Positions 20,457-31,924 of a stretch of 64,000 nucleotides of DNA are shown here, in pieces. The DNA comes from Ceratothoa steindachneri. Its lineage: Eukaryota; Arthropoda; Malacostraca; Isopoda; Cymothoidae. A program made the translations under genes and the position numbers. Each line of letters starts with the position of its first letter. Within the stretch, counting starts at the first letter, position 1. The stretch covers positions 89,829,865-89,893,864 of the forward strand of contig OZ018333.1 in assembly GCA_963969495.1 (NCBI GenBank), given 5' to 3'. The notes under the pieces were generated by a model. The model did not search any database. It was not told the DNA's origin and saw only the letters and a program-made list of their open reading frames with translations.

Positions 20457-20781
20457 GAATACAGGGGATGTGAGTGACTTGTCTGTTTCGCAAGAATGTA
20501 CCTTGAGTTGGATGAGAGCTGTAAGTGAGGAGCTGATGAATGGGGGTATGAAGAGTGAAGGTTCTTTATGGAAGAGTATGAAAGAATTCTGTCGTGAGAT
20601 GGGAGAACTGGTAATGAGGGCTAAAAGTATGGTGGACGATATGATAAATAGTGACGATGAGACTGACAGGATGACTGACGAACAAACTCGACCAATTGCT
20701 ACGCGTAGCCAGGGACCAGTAGAAGAGTGTGAATGGGTGCAGAATGGTGCGATTGAGCACAAGTGGTACCGTGAAGAGTGA
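20280..20781 (+). pseudogene. Pol C-terminal tail with DFSGF repeats, reading-frame broken
   Basis: The motif DFSGF occurs three times (about 20295, 20367 and 20430). After an indel near 20443, the tail continues in the next frame (TGDVSDLSVSQECTLSWMRA to EEC...HKWYREE) and stops at 20779-20781. The old copy also has three DFSGF/EFSGF motifs and the same downstream segment, so the tail is a family feature. No known domain was recognised. The downstream part is acidic and helical-looking. It might instead start as a separate ORF at ATG 20413. Confidence 0.6.
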
Positions 20782-20817
20782 TTGAAAGGGTTTTGTGAGT
20801 GGCTGGTCGAATGGCTT

Positions 20818-20830
20818 AAGGAAGGAGGGG
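20818..20830 (+). other. Polypurine tract
   Basis: AAGGAAGGAGGGG lies directly against the 3' LTR start and would prime plus-strand DNA synthesis. The old copy preserves the same tract beside its LTR. Confidence 0.9.
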
Positions 20831-21626
20831 TGTTGTGGAGCGAATGTGAGTGTGTAAAAGGGCCATTCTCCCACCCCTTTTCTCAGTACCCTATCCCTCC
20901 CTCTGTAAAAATGTGTGTGTGTCTGAATGGGAATGGGTTTGTTTTGTTTTTGTTTATTTTATGTATAAAATGATTACCATGTTTTTCTTTCTTTCCAGGC
21001 GCCATATTCTGGAAAGATAGTAGCTAGTTTTGATATATCACTATAATTAAAACAAAATAGTACTTTATTTAAAATAATCTTTTATTAAAAGATTATATGT
21101 TGAGGATTGTGTGGATATACATTTAGAGAAAGTGGAACCTTGGACAGACGGCAAGAAGGGTTCTCTAGACGAGTGCTCCGCTCCGCCCAGCCCTGAGACA
21201 GAGGGCTTTCATACCTCGCTAGACACCTGGACCACCATACCCGCATTTGTTGACAATCCTGCCTCCTTTTATGTTAGCCTACTACCACCCACCTCCAGCA
21301 CACAAGTGATAGCGCGTGCCCCTTTTCGTTTGGTTGTTGCTGTGTTTTTTTTATGTTTTGTGTAGATATATAAGTAAATTTGTTGTATTCGCCTGTTAGA
21401 AAATTCTCTTTTGGTATCTTATTTGGATTGGGGAATTTGGCTTCATTTTGAAGTGTGCACACTTCTCTTGTAAATATAAATTGCTGTAAAATATAACTGT
21501 ATTCTTTTGTAAGTAAAGGGACTGTATATACAATCCGTTTCATTCTCCCTCGATTTCTCACGTCCGGACAGTGTAGGAAGCGGGTTGGATCGATTGGGAT
21601 TAGAGATATATTTCTGGCCCGCTACA
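20831..21626 (+). repeat. 3' LTR
   Basis: It starts TGTTGTGGAG and ends ggcccgctaca, and is 796 bp long. I count roughly 20-25 differences from the 5' LTR, most of them in the last third (for example gattagagatatatttctgg against ggttagtctaaatttttcgg). It is followed by the target duplicate actc. Confidence 0.93.
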
Positions 21627-22348
21627 ACTCCATACAAACAACTGACTAGAATCAACACTTCCTTAAATGGCGGGACCCCTTGCATACACATCACTATCAA
21701 TTCTTTTATAAAGTTTTGCACCGTCACCATACCAATACTTTCAGGGCTTCCTACATATTTCACTCATTACCTCCTTCCTTAAGTCATTCACACTATCGAG
21801 CACTCTCACATCTACTCTATCACTCTTCAAATCTTGCAAACCATTCCATATGCTCTCAAATAAGGAATCACCACCACCCTTACTTGTCTTTCCATTCATA
21901 ATACCTTTCGGCAAATACTCAGGATCACTCACTCCACACACATTTTAATCATTTGTACCAGGCTACTTTGATATCAAATCAGCCACTCCATTCCATTTAC
22001 CAGGCACATATTCAATCACATAGTCCAAATCAATCAAATCTTCCAAAGTACTCACAATCCTATAATCAACCCATTTTATATATTGCAAATACAAAAGAGG
22101 TTGGTGATCTGTTTTATTCACAAGCTTCACACCATACAAAAACGGATGCAACACTTTCAAACAATACATAACTCTCTCTTCACAGTTGAATACTTTCACT
22201 CTGCCGCATTCATAGCCTTGGATAGATACCCACTTTTTTTCCTGACATTCTCTCTATTCAAATGCTGCTCTTGCATCAGAAAACCTCCCATACAGTACCC
22301 ACTTGCATCCATATGCAATTCAAGCATCTTAGCATTCACACTATTACT
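21627..22348 (-). pseudogene. Old Gypsy copy: RNase H to linker region of pol
   Basis: The minus strand encodes SVNAKMLELHMDASGYCMGG, KTDHQPLLYLQYIKW, EYVPGKWNGVADLISK and GVSDPEYLPKGIMNG, matching the young copy's RNase H and the linker after it. The segment next to 21627 reads MCMQGVPPFKEVLI and joins at the target duplicate to the piece ending at 12869. Frameshifts occur between blocks. The 5' end stops at about 22348, where LINE A begins in the opposite orientation. Confidence 0.85.
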
Positions 22349-22353
22349 GCTAT

Positions 22354-22824
22354 TACTGTCACCGCTTCGGCTATACGAATCGTTCTTGTAGACGTGCAAA
22401 GTCGGGGTCACCCGAAGTTTGTGTAAATTGCTCCAAGGCCGCACACGATAAGTCCAAATCGTGTGTGGCCAAGTGTGTCAATTGCGGAGAGCCGCACCCC
22501 GCTTCTTCGAAGCAATGTGGTGCATATCTCCTTGAGAAAGAAATCCTGGCCGTTCAGGCCCAGGATCGACTCTCATTCCACGAGGCTAAGGACTTGATCC
22601 TGGCGCGCCCGGCTCTGCCTGGGACGTCATATGCCTCAATAGTTAGAAAGGCACCCTCTGCTCCTGGCCCATCCAGGCCAAAGAGCACGGTTGTATCCGC
22701 ACCCATTCGGAGCCCTTCTGCGGGCTCTACTCAACCCGGGTGCTCCCCTGGTAAAGCTGGCAGCAAAAAGGGTTCACACCCAGCCCCGCCTAAAACCAGG
22801 GCTTCCCCCTTTCCCCCAGCGTGA
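22354..22824 (+). pseudogene. LINE A copy 1 ORF1 C-terminus, zinc knuckles
   Basis: The open stretch begins within a knuckle (YYCHRFGYTNRSC), continues to CVNCSKAAHDKSKSC and CVNCGEPHPASSKQC, and ends with a Pro/Ser-rich basic tail at the TGA 22822-22824. CCHC knuckles in ORF1 bind the element RNA in I-type LINEs. All upstream ORF1 sequence is missing. Confidence 0.8.
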
Positions 22825-23261
22825 CCGTTTCCCGTAAGGCGAAACGGCCACGCGCCTCCACCGAGTTGTTAGACTCGCAGGAGGCAACACCCCTGAAGTT
22901 GGACGCCAGGCCATCTTCCCGGGTTTCTAAAGCTGTTCCCCGAAAGGAGGACAGCAAAAAAAGAGCTTCCGCTCCTTCGCCCACGCCTAGTGGTGGGCTG
23001 AGTTGCTTGGAGACAGTGGTTCCTCGATAAGAGGGCCCCCCCGCCTCCGAAGCCGCAACGCCCGCCTAAAGTTTCGAGGCGGAGGGCGGAAAAGACGCTC
23101 GTGGTGAGCCCAACCTCCCGCATTAAGTCCTCAAAGGCGACAGCGCCTTCAGCGCTTTGTCCGGCCAACAGCGCCCGGGGTTCTGCCTCCGGGAAGCGTA
23201 CGGCCATTCCAGTGAGGGTCTGCTGTTCGAAGAGGGTTCCCGCCTCTCCACCGAGCTAGGC

Positions 23262-23920
23262 CTGGAGGGCATATTCCTTCAATGGAATTGCCGTGGACTC
23301 TGGGCCAACTGGGAGGAGCTGTGGAGGCTCGTCTCATCCCGTTCCCCGTTAGCTATTTTTCTGCAGGAGACCATGCTAGGCGCGTGCCCCCTGCCCGCCC
23401 TCCCGGGGTATAAGGGTTTTGCGACCCCACCACCACGAGATGGCCGGGTTGGGGGATGTGCGCGTTTACACCTGTCATGATGTCTCCGTTCTTCCTTTCG
23501 CTTTAGACACCTCCTTTCAGGCAGTGGCTGTGCAGCTTCACCTGGATAGGAGGTATACTATCATTTCTGCATACATTCCACCATCAACTGACTTCAACGC
23601 GCGAGACTTCCGCTGCGTCGTGGCACTGGTGCCGAGGCCCTTTCACTTGTTTGGAGATCTGAGCGGCAGGCATCCTCTCTGGGGAGAATACTCAATAAAG
23701 CCCAGGGGACAAGTCCTTGCCGACCTAATCGAAGAGCTTGAGATAGGTGTATTAAATGTGGATGAGGTTACGCATCACTGCCCGAGAACCGATTCATTTT
23801 CTTGCCTTGATCTAACTTTGTGCTCTTCGGATGCACAGCCTAATTTTGATTAGGGGTGGTCGATGACCTCCATGGTAGTGATCACTTTCCCATTCAAATA
23901 TCATTTTCTGGGCAACTGCC
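23262..23920 (+). pseudogene. LINE A copy 1 endonuclease domain
   Basis: The motifs are LQWNCRG, IFLQETMLG (catalytic Glu), YTIISAYIPPS, HLFGDLSGRHPLWG and GSDHFPIQISFSG (catalytic Asp-His). They lie in frames joined by a frameshift near 23440 and a TAG near 23852. GDLSGRH carries Ser where sister copies have Asn (GDLNGRH), so a likely catalytic residue is lost. Confidence 0.8.
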
Positions 23921-24539
23921 GCCTGAGAGCCCACCTCGGTGGTGCAAGGCGCGGGCGCAGTGGTCTGCATTCCAGGAAATGACTGAATTCTCTATCTCAT
24001 TCGAGGAGTTTAGGTCGGTAGGTGAGGCCGTTGAGTTCTTCTCCGACAACCTCATCGCCGCGGGCCTGAGTACTATTCCCAGAACTTCTGGTCGTTTTGC
24101 ACGCCGACCACTCCCATGGTGGTTGGTCGAGTGTGAGACGGCCCTCAAACAGAAGCGTTATGCATATATGCACTATAAGCGCCACCCGAACGATTTCATT
24201 GTCGGTAAATTTCCGTGGGCTAGGGCTAGGTTCCGGTATATTTCGATGCACGCCCGCTTCTCTCCTTGGCGGGCATACGTGTCTTCACCTAACGGAAAGA
24301 CCCCTTTAGCAGAGGTGTGGAAGCGTTCAAAAAGATTCGGGGCAAGTTCTCGCAGTACCCTCCTCCCTTTCTCCAGGAGAATGGCACCGCCATCTCGGAC
24401 TCCGCGTCCATGGCGGAATCCTTCGCGACCGCTTTCTCCGCATTCTCTAGCTGGGATGCTGCTCCGCCAGCATTCAATGCACGTCGTGATGTCGCGGAAG
24501 GCCGCCGGCTGGACTTTACCTTCAGAGGCGGAGAACCCT

Positions 24540-25600
24540 TCAACGACAAGTTTACTCTGAGTGAGTTGCGCTCCGTTCTTGCTTCGTGCGCGGACACCGC
24601 CCATGGTCCGGACGATTTCCCGTACGCCATGCTTCGACATCTGGGTGGTGCGTTAGGCATGGCCTTTCTCTTAGATTTGTTCAACAGGATCTGGGTGGAG
24701 GTTCTTCTCCCAGACTCCTGGCGAATCGCTGCTGTGCTTGCTTTTCGCAAACAGGGGAGAGATCACTTTACTCTGCCATGTTTCCGCCCAATCTCTCTAA
24801 CCTCTTGCGTGTGCACGTTGATGGAGAAATTGGTAAATATTAGATTAGCCTATTCATGGACAACGGAGGCCATCTTCGGCACAGTGCGGCTTCAGCAAGT
24901 TCCACTCGACGTCGGATGCTCTGCTCCGACTTGAAAATGCTGTCTGCGAGGCCTTTTTTCGTAGACAGCACTACGCCACGGTGTTTTTCGATCTTGAGAA
25001 GGCCTATGATACCGCATGGCGATGCGGTATCATGGAGACTCTCCACATGATTGGGGCGAGGGGACGCTTCCTAATGTTTATATCTGAATTTTTGCGAAAT
25101 CGTCGATTCCGCGTACGGGTGGGGGGAACCTTCTCCGGCCCAAAGGAGCAGGAAGAGGGTGTCCCGCAGGGAAGTGTCCTCAGTGTCACACTCTTTGCCC
25201 TGAGCATCAACGGCATCACCTCGGTGCTGCCGGAAGATGTTCTCGCGACGCTCTACGTGGACGAAATTTCGATCTCTTTTAGCGCGGCCCAGATGCCAAC
25301 TCTGGAGCGTCGACTCCAACAGGCATTGAACCGCGTCTCTCGCTATGCCGAAGCACACAGGTTTCGGTTTCTATGGCCAAGAGAAAGGTGTTGCACTTCT
25401 GCCGCCCTCCACGGCTCCACCCCGACCCAGATTTGTTTCTTAATGGGGTGCGCCTGGAAGTGGTTGAATCGTACCGTTTCCTTGCTCTTGTATTTGACTG
25501 ACGCCTCACCTGAGAGGCTCATATTCGCAGCCTTAGGGTCTCTTGTACTCGCGCCATGGATATTCTCCGTTCCGTGACATTCAGCGCTTGGGGCGCTGAT
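24540..25600 (+). pseudogene. LINE A copy 1 reverse transcriptase
   Basis: The motifs are HGPDDFPYAMLRHLG, CFRPISLTSCVCTLMEKLVN, FDLEKAYDTAWRCGIMETL, EGVPQGSVLSVTLFALSING and LYVDEISISF. The catalytic pair reads Asp-Glu instead of the Asp-Asp seen in the copy at 54190-61045. A frameshift near 24890-24980 separates fingers from palm, and more breaks follow after 25380. Confidence 0.82.
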
Positions 25601-26089
25601 AGGGCTACTGCCCTTTTTTTTATCGATCCTTTGTTCGTTCGAACCTCGACTACGGATGCGAGTTTTATGCATTCGCAGCCGAGTGTTTTTTGCGGAAGGT
25701 GGACTCGATCCACCACACTGGCCTTCGCCTTGCGACCGGTGCCTTCCGGACTTTACCCATTGAGAGCCTGTTGGTCGATGCTTTCGGAGATGCCACTCGC
25801 TCTACGCAGCGTGCAGTGCATCACTCGCCTGTACGCGCGATCCCAGTGCCTCCCTCAGTCGCCAACAGCTCTCACTGCATCCGCCGCTGATCTTGACGGT
25901 GCCTAGGCGGGCGAGAGACGCCAGTCATACCCTAAGCCCTTTGGGTTTAGGGCCAGGAAACTCCTTCGAGATCTAGGTATTGCTCTCGGCTGGTGACGCC
26001 CCTGCTTCCACGCCGTATCCCCTCTTTTTGAAGTCAGCGGGGCTCTACTAGGCGCTGCGTCTGTCTTCACCACCGAGCTGGTGGCAATA

Positions 26090-26700
26090 AACCACTCGTT
26101 GCGGGAGATCACGTGACGTGCCCGGTTCGGAGACCGGATTGTGATCTATAGCGACTCACAAAGCGCCCTGAGTGCTCTCGGGGCATTGGAATCTCCGCAT
26201 CCCCTGGTTCGCGATATTTTTGGCGCCACGCTTTTGGCGATCCGGGTGGATGTCGAGATTACCTTCTCCTGTTTTTCTGAACATGTAGGAATTGCGGAAA
26301 ATGAGCGCGCCGATGAGGGCGCCAAAGAGTCCGCGAGGACTCTGCGACCGGACTAGCGTTTTGCTCTTCCTCACACCGACTACATAGCAGGAATACGGGC
26401 AGCTCTTCGGACTGCTTGGTAAAGAAGATGGGAAACGGGCGAAGGGAACTTAAATTTGCGTGCCATTGCGCCGCGACTGTTCCCATGGACCTATTTCCCA
26501 ATCCCGCGACGGCTTTAGGTCGCTTTTTGTTCTCTCCGTATAGGACACACTCGTCTGATGCATCGCTATTTGATGGAGCGCTCGCCTGCGCCCTATTGTG
26601 ACGACTGCATCGTCCCTCAGACTGTTTAGCACATTCTTGTTGAATGTCCCAGTCTCGGTGATCTTCGCACATATTTTGTTTTTTTCCCCTTATAGGTCAC
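26090..26700 (+). pseudogene. LINE A copy 1 RNase H and C-terminal Cys/His region
   Basis: IVIYSDSQSALSALGALES gives the RNase H Asp block. The C-terminal motif (CDDC..., then the Cys of ECPSLGDL) is recognisable near 26600-26660, but stops and frameshifts are frequent. The DGSK block seen in sister copies is damaged here. Confidence 0.7.
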
Positions 26701-26778
26701 ACGATCCTACATACTTCCTTTTCCTATTTTTTTTTTGGGGGGGGGGTTGTTTTTTATCTTTTTGAATCTTGTTTTAAA

Positions 26779-26850
26779 GTAGCCTAGTACTAGGCCAGTT
26801 TTTAATACGGCGACTAATGCCCAAGTAGGCAGTCAACAGATGAGCTCTTT
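26779..26850 (+). other. LINE A 3' terminal paired hairpins
   Basis: The stem-loop agcctag-ta-ctaggcc is followed by a second, gcccaagtaggc. The same two-hairpin layout ends the copies at about 60966-61020, 51446-51500 and 62368-62420, with different loop bases. It is likely the structure recognised by the element's own RT. Confidence 0.6.
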
Positions 26851-26875
26851 AAAAATAAAAAATAAAAAATTTCTC

Positions 26876-27312
26876 ATGTTCTAATCCAACAAAACTAGTC
26901 TTCATGCTCAAATGAACAAAGATGAAACACAATATCATTCAATTTGGAATGAAACACACCAACAACAACACCTGAATCACTAATGTTAAAAATTATCTCA
27001 GCCTATGCAAGATGGATTGTTTTGCAATGATATAAGAAAAAGTGGACAAAAATAGTTTGTAGAAAAGAAAAAAGGTAATTGTTAAGATTAACAGCGGATA
27101 ATTTTGCTATTTTTTTACTCACTTTAGTTATCACACTGGCCAATTAGCGAGATGTATTAAACACCATAATTGACCAATTACAAGTGTTTATGGTGATTGT
27201 TAAGATTTCAGCAGAGGATTTTGTGTGCGTTTTGGGGGTGCTATTTTTCTAGCTACTATTTTGCCTCATTTCATTGTTTTGAGTTGGTAATTTAAGTTTT
27301 TGATAGTGCCTA
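26876..27312. other. Unassigned AT-rich spacer between LINE A copies
   Basis: The phrase gattgttaagattt recurs (about 27078 and 27195), each followed by a cag-gat block and a run of T. No coding frame was seen. Confidence 0.35.
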
Positions 27313-27864
27313 CTACTTTATGGTATTTTTGGAAAGAAAGGTTTCTACCCCATGCTCCCACCTAATTGTGGGAGATTTCACCCATATCCCATAAAGGGCA
27401 CAGAAATTTGCTTTCCTGGTTGCTGGTTTCCTAATGCGACTCAGTGCCTTATCCAGCCCAGTTTAGCCCCCTCTCTTTTCTGATACCCTGTCCTTTTGCC
27501 CTGCTTGCTCACTTTTCATTCAACCTCTCCCACATCTTCCTCTGGTTGCTCTCTAGTTTCAGAGGGGAGATGTTTACCAGCTTCATATCTACTTTATGGT
27601 ATTTTTGGAAAGAAAGGTTTCTACCCCATGCTCCCACCTAATTGTGGGAGATTTCACCCATATCCCATAAAGGGCACAGAAATTTGCTTTCCTGGTTGCT
27701 GGTTTCCTAATGCGACTCAGTGCCTTATCCAGCCCAGTTTAGCCCCCTCTCTTTTCTGATACCCTGTCCTTTTGCCCTGCTTGCTCACTTTTCATTCAAC
27801 CTCTCCCACATCTTCCTCTGGTTGCTCTCTAGTTTCAGAGGGGAGATGTTTACCAGCTTCATAT
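27313..27864 (+). repeat. Perfect 276-bp tandem duplication in LINE A 5' region
   Basis: The units 27313-27588 and 27589-27864 appear identical base for base. Each starts ctactttatggtatttttgg and ends gtttaccagcttcatat. The unit contains a diverged LINE A 5' UTR segment (compare 45632-45910 and 54190-54370). Identity of the units contrasts with the heavy divergence of the surrounding element. Confidence 0.9.
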
Positions 27865-28189
27865 CACCCAATCATCCTGGATCAGGGTTTATAGGGAGGG
27901 GACAATGCCCCCTTATCCCTGAGCTCCGGTTTTGGGTGATAAGTTTTTTAACAACCTGCTTCATCCTCACCATCGGCTTCCTCACATCCCCTTTCTTTCT
28001 CCTTTACTGTCTATCGATTCTACACCGAGCCTAAGGTAGAGTTGTCTTGCCGATGGGCTCCCAGCCCACTAGGTAGGGGAAGTGGCCTCAAATGGTGGCA
28101 TCTGGTTTTGCCAGCCTTGTGTTCACTCTTCACAGAGCAGCTTATGCATGAGGTGAATAGTGTCTTGTGCTAAAAATAAGGTCACTGTG

Positions 28190-29575
28190 CTCATATATGA
28201 AAACTTTAACCCTTTCCTTCTACGATCGCCAGAGCTGCCTTTGGACAGCTCCACTGAAAATCATGGAGGTCCCCACCTCTCTGCTTTTGCATGGGATCCT
28301 CCAAAACTGTTTGACAAGAGAGGAGGCCTACTCCTCTCCTATGCCTACTGGTACAGGGGACTCCCCCTTACCCCTTTCTCTGGATTCGCCCTCGGGTAAA
28401 TCCCTCTTTACAGCCACAGTTTCCCCTTTACTTTCCCAGGGGACTGGCAGAAAGCATGCCAGTACCACATATTTGACTACTTCCAGTGTGAGTGGCTCAA
28501 TAGGGCCAACCCCATTAGGTGGGTGAGGGATGACAGAGCCCGTCTGCCTGTGCCCTACAAACTCCTGCTAGCGTGCATTTTGAGCTTGAGGGAGTCACTG
28601 TACGTGCTCCTCTCTCTTCCCTGACTGATGCCCAGAATAGGACAAAAGGTACCTCAAAGAGGACCTGTGATATCTTGGTAGGGAAAGATATGGTCCCTGG
28701 GGTGACCCAGCCCCAGATGGTAGGATCTTTCATGGGATTGAACGTGGAATTGGTGCTAAGCACAGAACCTGAGTCCTTTCCTATGAAAGCTTCACCTCAG
28801 ATGGTATAGGCGCCGAAGGCCTCACAATGAGAGAAGTGATCTCCTTCCCAGGCTGGTACCCCTATAATACCCAAGACCCCCATTTCAGAGGAGGATCTTG
28901 CTGAGGCCAGCCCATGTGGCCTGCAGTGGAGCGGAGAAGCAGGTTTATTCATCACCCTCTTGTGAAAAGAAATGAAACAGGATAAAACAAAAAAGAGGGA
29001 AGGGAGCTCCACTCAGTCCATAGGGATGCACAGGGCCTCTGCACTGAGTGGAGCCTCAATTACATCAAGGCCCTTCATTCAGAGGTTACATGCAATTTTT
29101 TAGCCCACTATCTTCAAAGGTTTCCCATTATTTGTTTCACTGAAGGGAGCATGTTGGCTAAGGGTAACATGATCCATCAGAGGAGAGCTCTGGCTAGCAT
29201 GATTGGTAGAAAGCTAAAAGTGACCTGTTTCCCAGATAGGACCCTTCTGCCAAATGTGTTGAGAAAACAGGGAGGGGCCTCAAAATTCAACTCTACACTC
29301 ATCACATTCGGCTGGGGCAAGCTCCCTGAGTCAGTGCGTGCTGGTTGATATTGATATTGTATGAAGGCATTTGTGCCACTGGCGCAGAGGTGCTACTACT
29401 GCCACTGCTCCAAGGCTGCACACGATAAGTCCAAATCATGTGTGGCCAAGTGTGTCAATTGCGGAGAGCTACAACCCGCTTCTTCGAAACAATGTGGTGT
29501 TTATCACCTTGAGAATAAAATCCTGCCTGTCCAGGCCCAGGATTTCATGAGGCTAAGGACTTGCTCCTGGTATGT
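28190..29575 (+). pseudogene. LINE A copy 2 ORF1 remnant
   Basis: The segment follows LINE A ORF1 of 54701-56500 through the N-terminal Ser/Pro-rich part (LLHGILQNCLTREEAYSSPM), the FVIRST-type Gag domain (MLAKGNMIHQRRALASMIGR) and the second and third zinc knuckles (KAAHDKSKSC, CVNCGELQPASSKQC). The first knuckle is reduced to its start (RCYYCHC). Stops and frameshifts are common. Similarity ends near 29575. Confidence 0.75.
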
Positions 29576-30570
29576 TGTAATATATTATTTTTTTCCTTTG
29601 AATATTTAGATTATATTATTGTTCAAATATTTTTAATTAAATAAGTTCCTTTAGTTTCAGATAAGATATATGATAATTACCTTTGATTGTATTAAATCAT
29701 CCCAAACTATAAATTTTTGGTAATCAAATTTATAAGTTAAATGCTCTGAATTAAGATTTAAATCTGTAAGGACACCAAAAAAGTGGTAAGTCATTTGCTA
29801 ATTTTGAACTTATCTATTTTATTATTTACCTGTTAGAAAAATTAGATTATTTAAATTTGTGATAACTCTTAATTTAGTTAAATTTTGTTGACTGTTTCTG
29901 TGCAAGACGAAGGTTTCTTCACCTCTTCATGAAGCTTTCTGTTGTAAATTAATAAGCCTAAGTCCAACTTAAATTTATTATAATTTATCGCAATTGATTT
30001 ACATTATTAAATTTATAATCTTTGCCTCCATTTCATTATTAAATTTTCTTTAGAAGAATTCCAATGTCATACGTTAATAAAAACTGTATTTTTTAGGTTC
30101 TAGTCTAGGACCAAAGAAATAGTTCTAGTCTCGGACTGAAAAACCTCCAATTGTGCCAGTCTTGGATGCAAAAATTCATTCTAGTCTTTGGTCCATTTTG
30201 TCTAAAGACCAACAAATCTCTGGTGCTGCTCTAATTGTAAATATTCTTTTGCATAGTAGTTAGTTCTTAAATTTAATCTATTCTAACAACCCTGTTGTTA
30301 TTAGTAACCCAATTGCTAAAAAAAAGAAGAGATCTTTAGCTCCTGCCTCTTGGTTGCCTTCTCTTAAGTCTGTCCTTTGCTCCCTGATTTCTCCAGTTCT
30401 GCAAAACCTTTAATACTGAACTGTTCAAGCCTTTTTCCTTTCCACTCTTCTACTATCCTTTTTCCTATTTCCTTTCTGAATACTCTTCCCTGAGTTGTCC
30501 TTTGGGTTGGATTTACGCCCCAGCCAAGAAACCATTTGAAAAACTCAACCTATCATTTTATGTTCTGCTG
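29576..30570. other. Unidentified AT-rich insertion in LINE A copy 2
   Basis: About 1 kb separates ORF1 pieces of the LINE. It includes gttctagtctaggaccaaag (about 30099) with an imperfect inverted partner ctagtctttggtcc near 30180, but no clear terminal repeats or target duplication. No long coding frame is supported. Confidence 0.4.
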
Positions 30571-31010
30571 ACCCATTCTGAGCAGCAACAGCGCCTAGTG
30601 CTACCTGGGACCTTCTGATCCTGTCCCATCTAGGCCTACAACCACAGTCATTTCTGCACCCATACAGGACGCTTCTGCAGGTTTTACACACCTGGGCACT
30701 CTGCTGGTAGAGCTTATGGCATAAATGGTTCACATCCAGCCCTGGTTAATCCCAGGATTCTCCCCCTCCTTCCCCCAGGATGACCATTGCCTTTAAGATG
30801 AAACAGCCACATGCCTCCACCGAGTCATTAGACTCACAAGAGGTAACACCCCTGAAGTTAGTTGTGAGGCCATCTTGTGCAGTTTCTAAAGCTGCTTCCT
30901 GAAAGGACAGCACTATAGGAGTTTTGGCTCCTACACCCACACAAAGTGCTATGCGGTGGATCCCCAAAGGAGGGGCCCCCCCCACCTCTTAAGCTGCCCC
31001 GCCTGGCTCA
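30571..31010 (+). pseudogene. LINE A copy 2, ORF1 end and inter-ORF region
   Basis: The sequence parallels 56510-56910: a Pro/Ser-rich ORF1 end (cctgggaccttctgatcctg...), then atgaaacagccac, ctcacaagaggtaacacccc and gaaaggacagc. It is noncoding now. Confidence 0.65.
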
Positions 31011-31924
31011 TTTGTTCAATGCTCTATATAACCATTGGCTCAATTGTAAAAATCTCAAAAAAACTTAGTAACTAAATCAAATATAACTGGACCATTATTA
31101 TAAAAATCCCTCCTACTACCGTAACCTGGGGTAACATTGACTACTTTTCAACTTTGAAAGTTAATCCTAATTAAAATATTAAAGCAAAACCAAATGTTAA
31201 GTGCTCATATAATAGCTCTTGTACTCAGTTTACCTCACCAAAGGCATCAATCCAATATATCTTTATGTTTCATTGCTGCAATTAAAAAACAAAGCGGTCA
31301 AAGTTACACTGATCTGGGGGGTTTCTTTGACTGCCTGGTCAAAGGTTCCCCTTTATCTGTCAATGTCTCTCCCCCTCCCCCCTCCCCCCTCCCCCCTCCC
31401 CCCTCCCCACTTCAACTTCTGCACTGTTTTTATCTATGTTTTAAAATAATATATATAATTTATTTAACTTAAGCTATGTTTTAAACTTAAAGTTTGTTCC
31501 AATTTTTAACTTCAGGCATATTTTAAACTCAAAATTTATTCAATTTTTTAACTTAAGGTACCAGTTTGTTTTTAACTAAAAATTTGTTCAATTTTTTAAC
31601 TTACACTACTACTTATAAGATACATTACTTTTGCATTGCCACTTATGCAGACACATTAAACAAACACATACTGTCTACTTGTATTACTTTGGTATTTCAC
31701 TTTTATCACTTCCACAACATCATCAGGTGAATTATCATCCAGGTTATGAGTGAATGTAGTGTAATTCTCTCACTAGTAGCTTTGAAGAATGAAATGAAGT
31801 ATCCCTCATCAATAACCATGTCTATTTTTGCAATGGACCTTTTGAAGGTAGTATTGGTCTTCTTGCTGTATTGAACTTTCACAATAACAAGATCATTCAC
31901 TTTAATTCTTTTACCAGTATCAGT
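31011..31924. other. Unassigned insertion with C-rich heptamer repeat
   Basis: It lies between LINE A pieces, with no coding frame supported. The phrase gtaacctggggtaacattgac (31121) and a loosely inverted counterpart, gtcaaagttacactgatctggg (31297), hint at a small inverted-repeat element, but the match is weak. A pyrimidine heptamer tract lies at 31369-31408. Confidence 0.35.
31369..31408 (+). repeat. Short tandem repeat of CCCCCCT type
   Basis: About five units of a seven-base C-rich motif (ctccccc) occur in a row. It is a simple low-complexity repeat. Confidence 0.9.

Larger units (their letters stand above)
12870..21626 (+). mobile_element. Ty3/Gypsy LTR retrotransposon, nearly full length
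   Basis: This 8757-bp element has two LTRs (795 and 796 bp), a tRNA-Lys-type primer site, gag, pol and a polypurine tract, and it is flanked by the 4-bp direct repeat actc (12866-12869 and 21627-21630). The domain order protease, RT, RNase H, integrase identifies Gypsy. An extra protease-like domain lies between RNase H and integrase. No envelope-like gene is visible. It is not autonomous: pol has three single-base indels, a nonsense codon, and an altered RT active site. LTR divergence of a few percent suggests a moderate age. Confidence 0.93.
10232..22348 (-). mobile_element. Old Gypsy copy, interrupted by a young copy of the same family
   Basis: Minus-strand pieces are: pol from RNase H onward (22348-21627), pol tail (12869-11291), and a 3' LTR (11290-10232). 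They are contiguous once the plus-strand element 12870-21626 is removed. The family is the same as the inserted element: the old copy shares its RNase H, second protease-like domain, Pol tail and polypurine tract (ccaaaggaaggagggg, read on the minus strand). The 5' half was lost or is replaced at 22348 by LINE A. It is decayed by frameshifts, a deletion of about 1.1 kb, and an MITE in its LTR. Confidence 0.85.
22350..26875 (+). mobile_element. LINE A copy 1, 5'-truncated, RNase H-bearing non-LTR element
   Basis: The element starts abruptly within the first zinc knuckle of ORF1 and runs to a poly-A-rich end (aaaaataaaaaataaaaaat). ORF2 has endonuclease, RT, RNase H and a C-terminal Cys/His motif, the order of I-clade/LOA-type LINEs. 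The clade is inferred from domain order only. The copy has multiple frameshifts. The 3' UTR shows the family's paired hairpins. Sister copies lie at 27313-39420, 45632-51530, 54190-61045 and 61185-62440. Confidence 0.85.

Noticed and set aside
20831..21626. Envelope-like gene making the Gypsy element an endogenous retrovirus
   Set aside because: Between integrase and the 3' LTR there is only the DFSGF-bearing acidic tail, without signal peptide, membrane segment or cleavage site.
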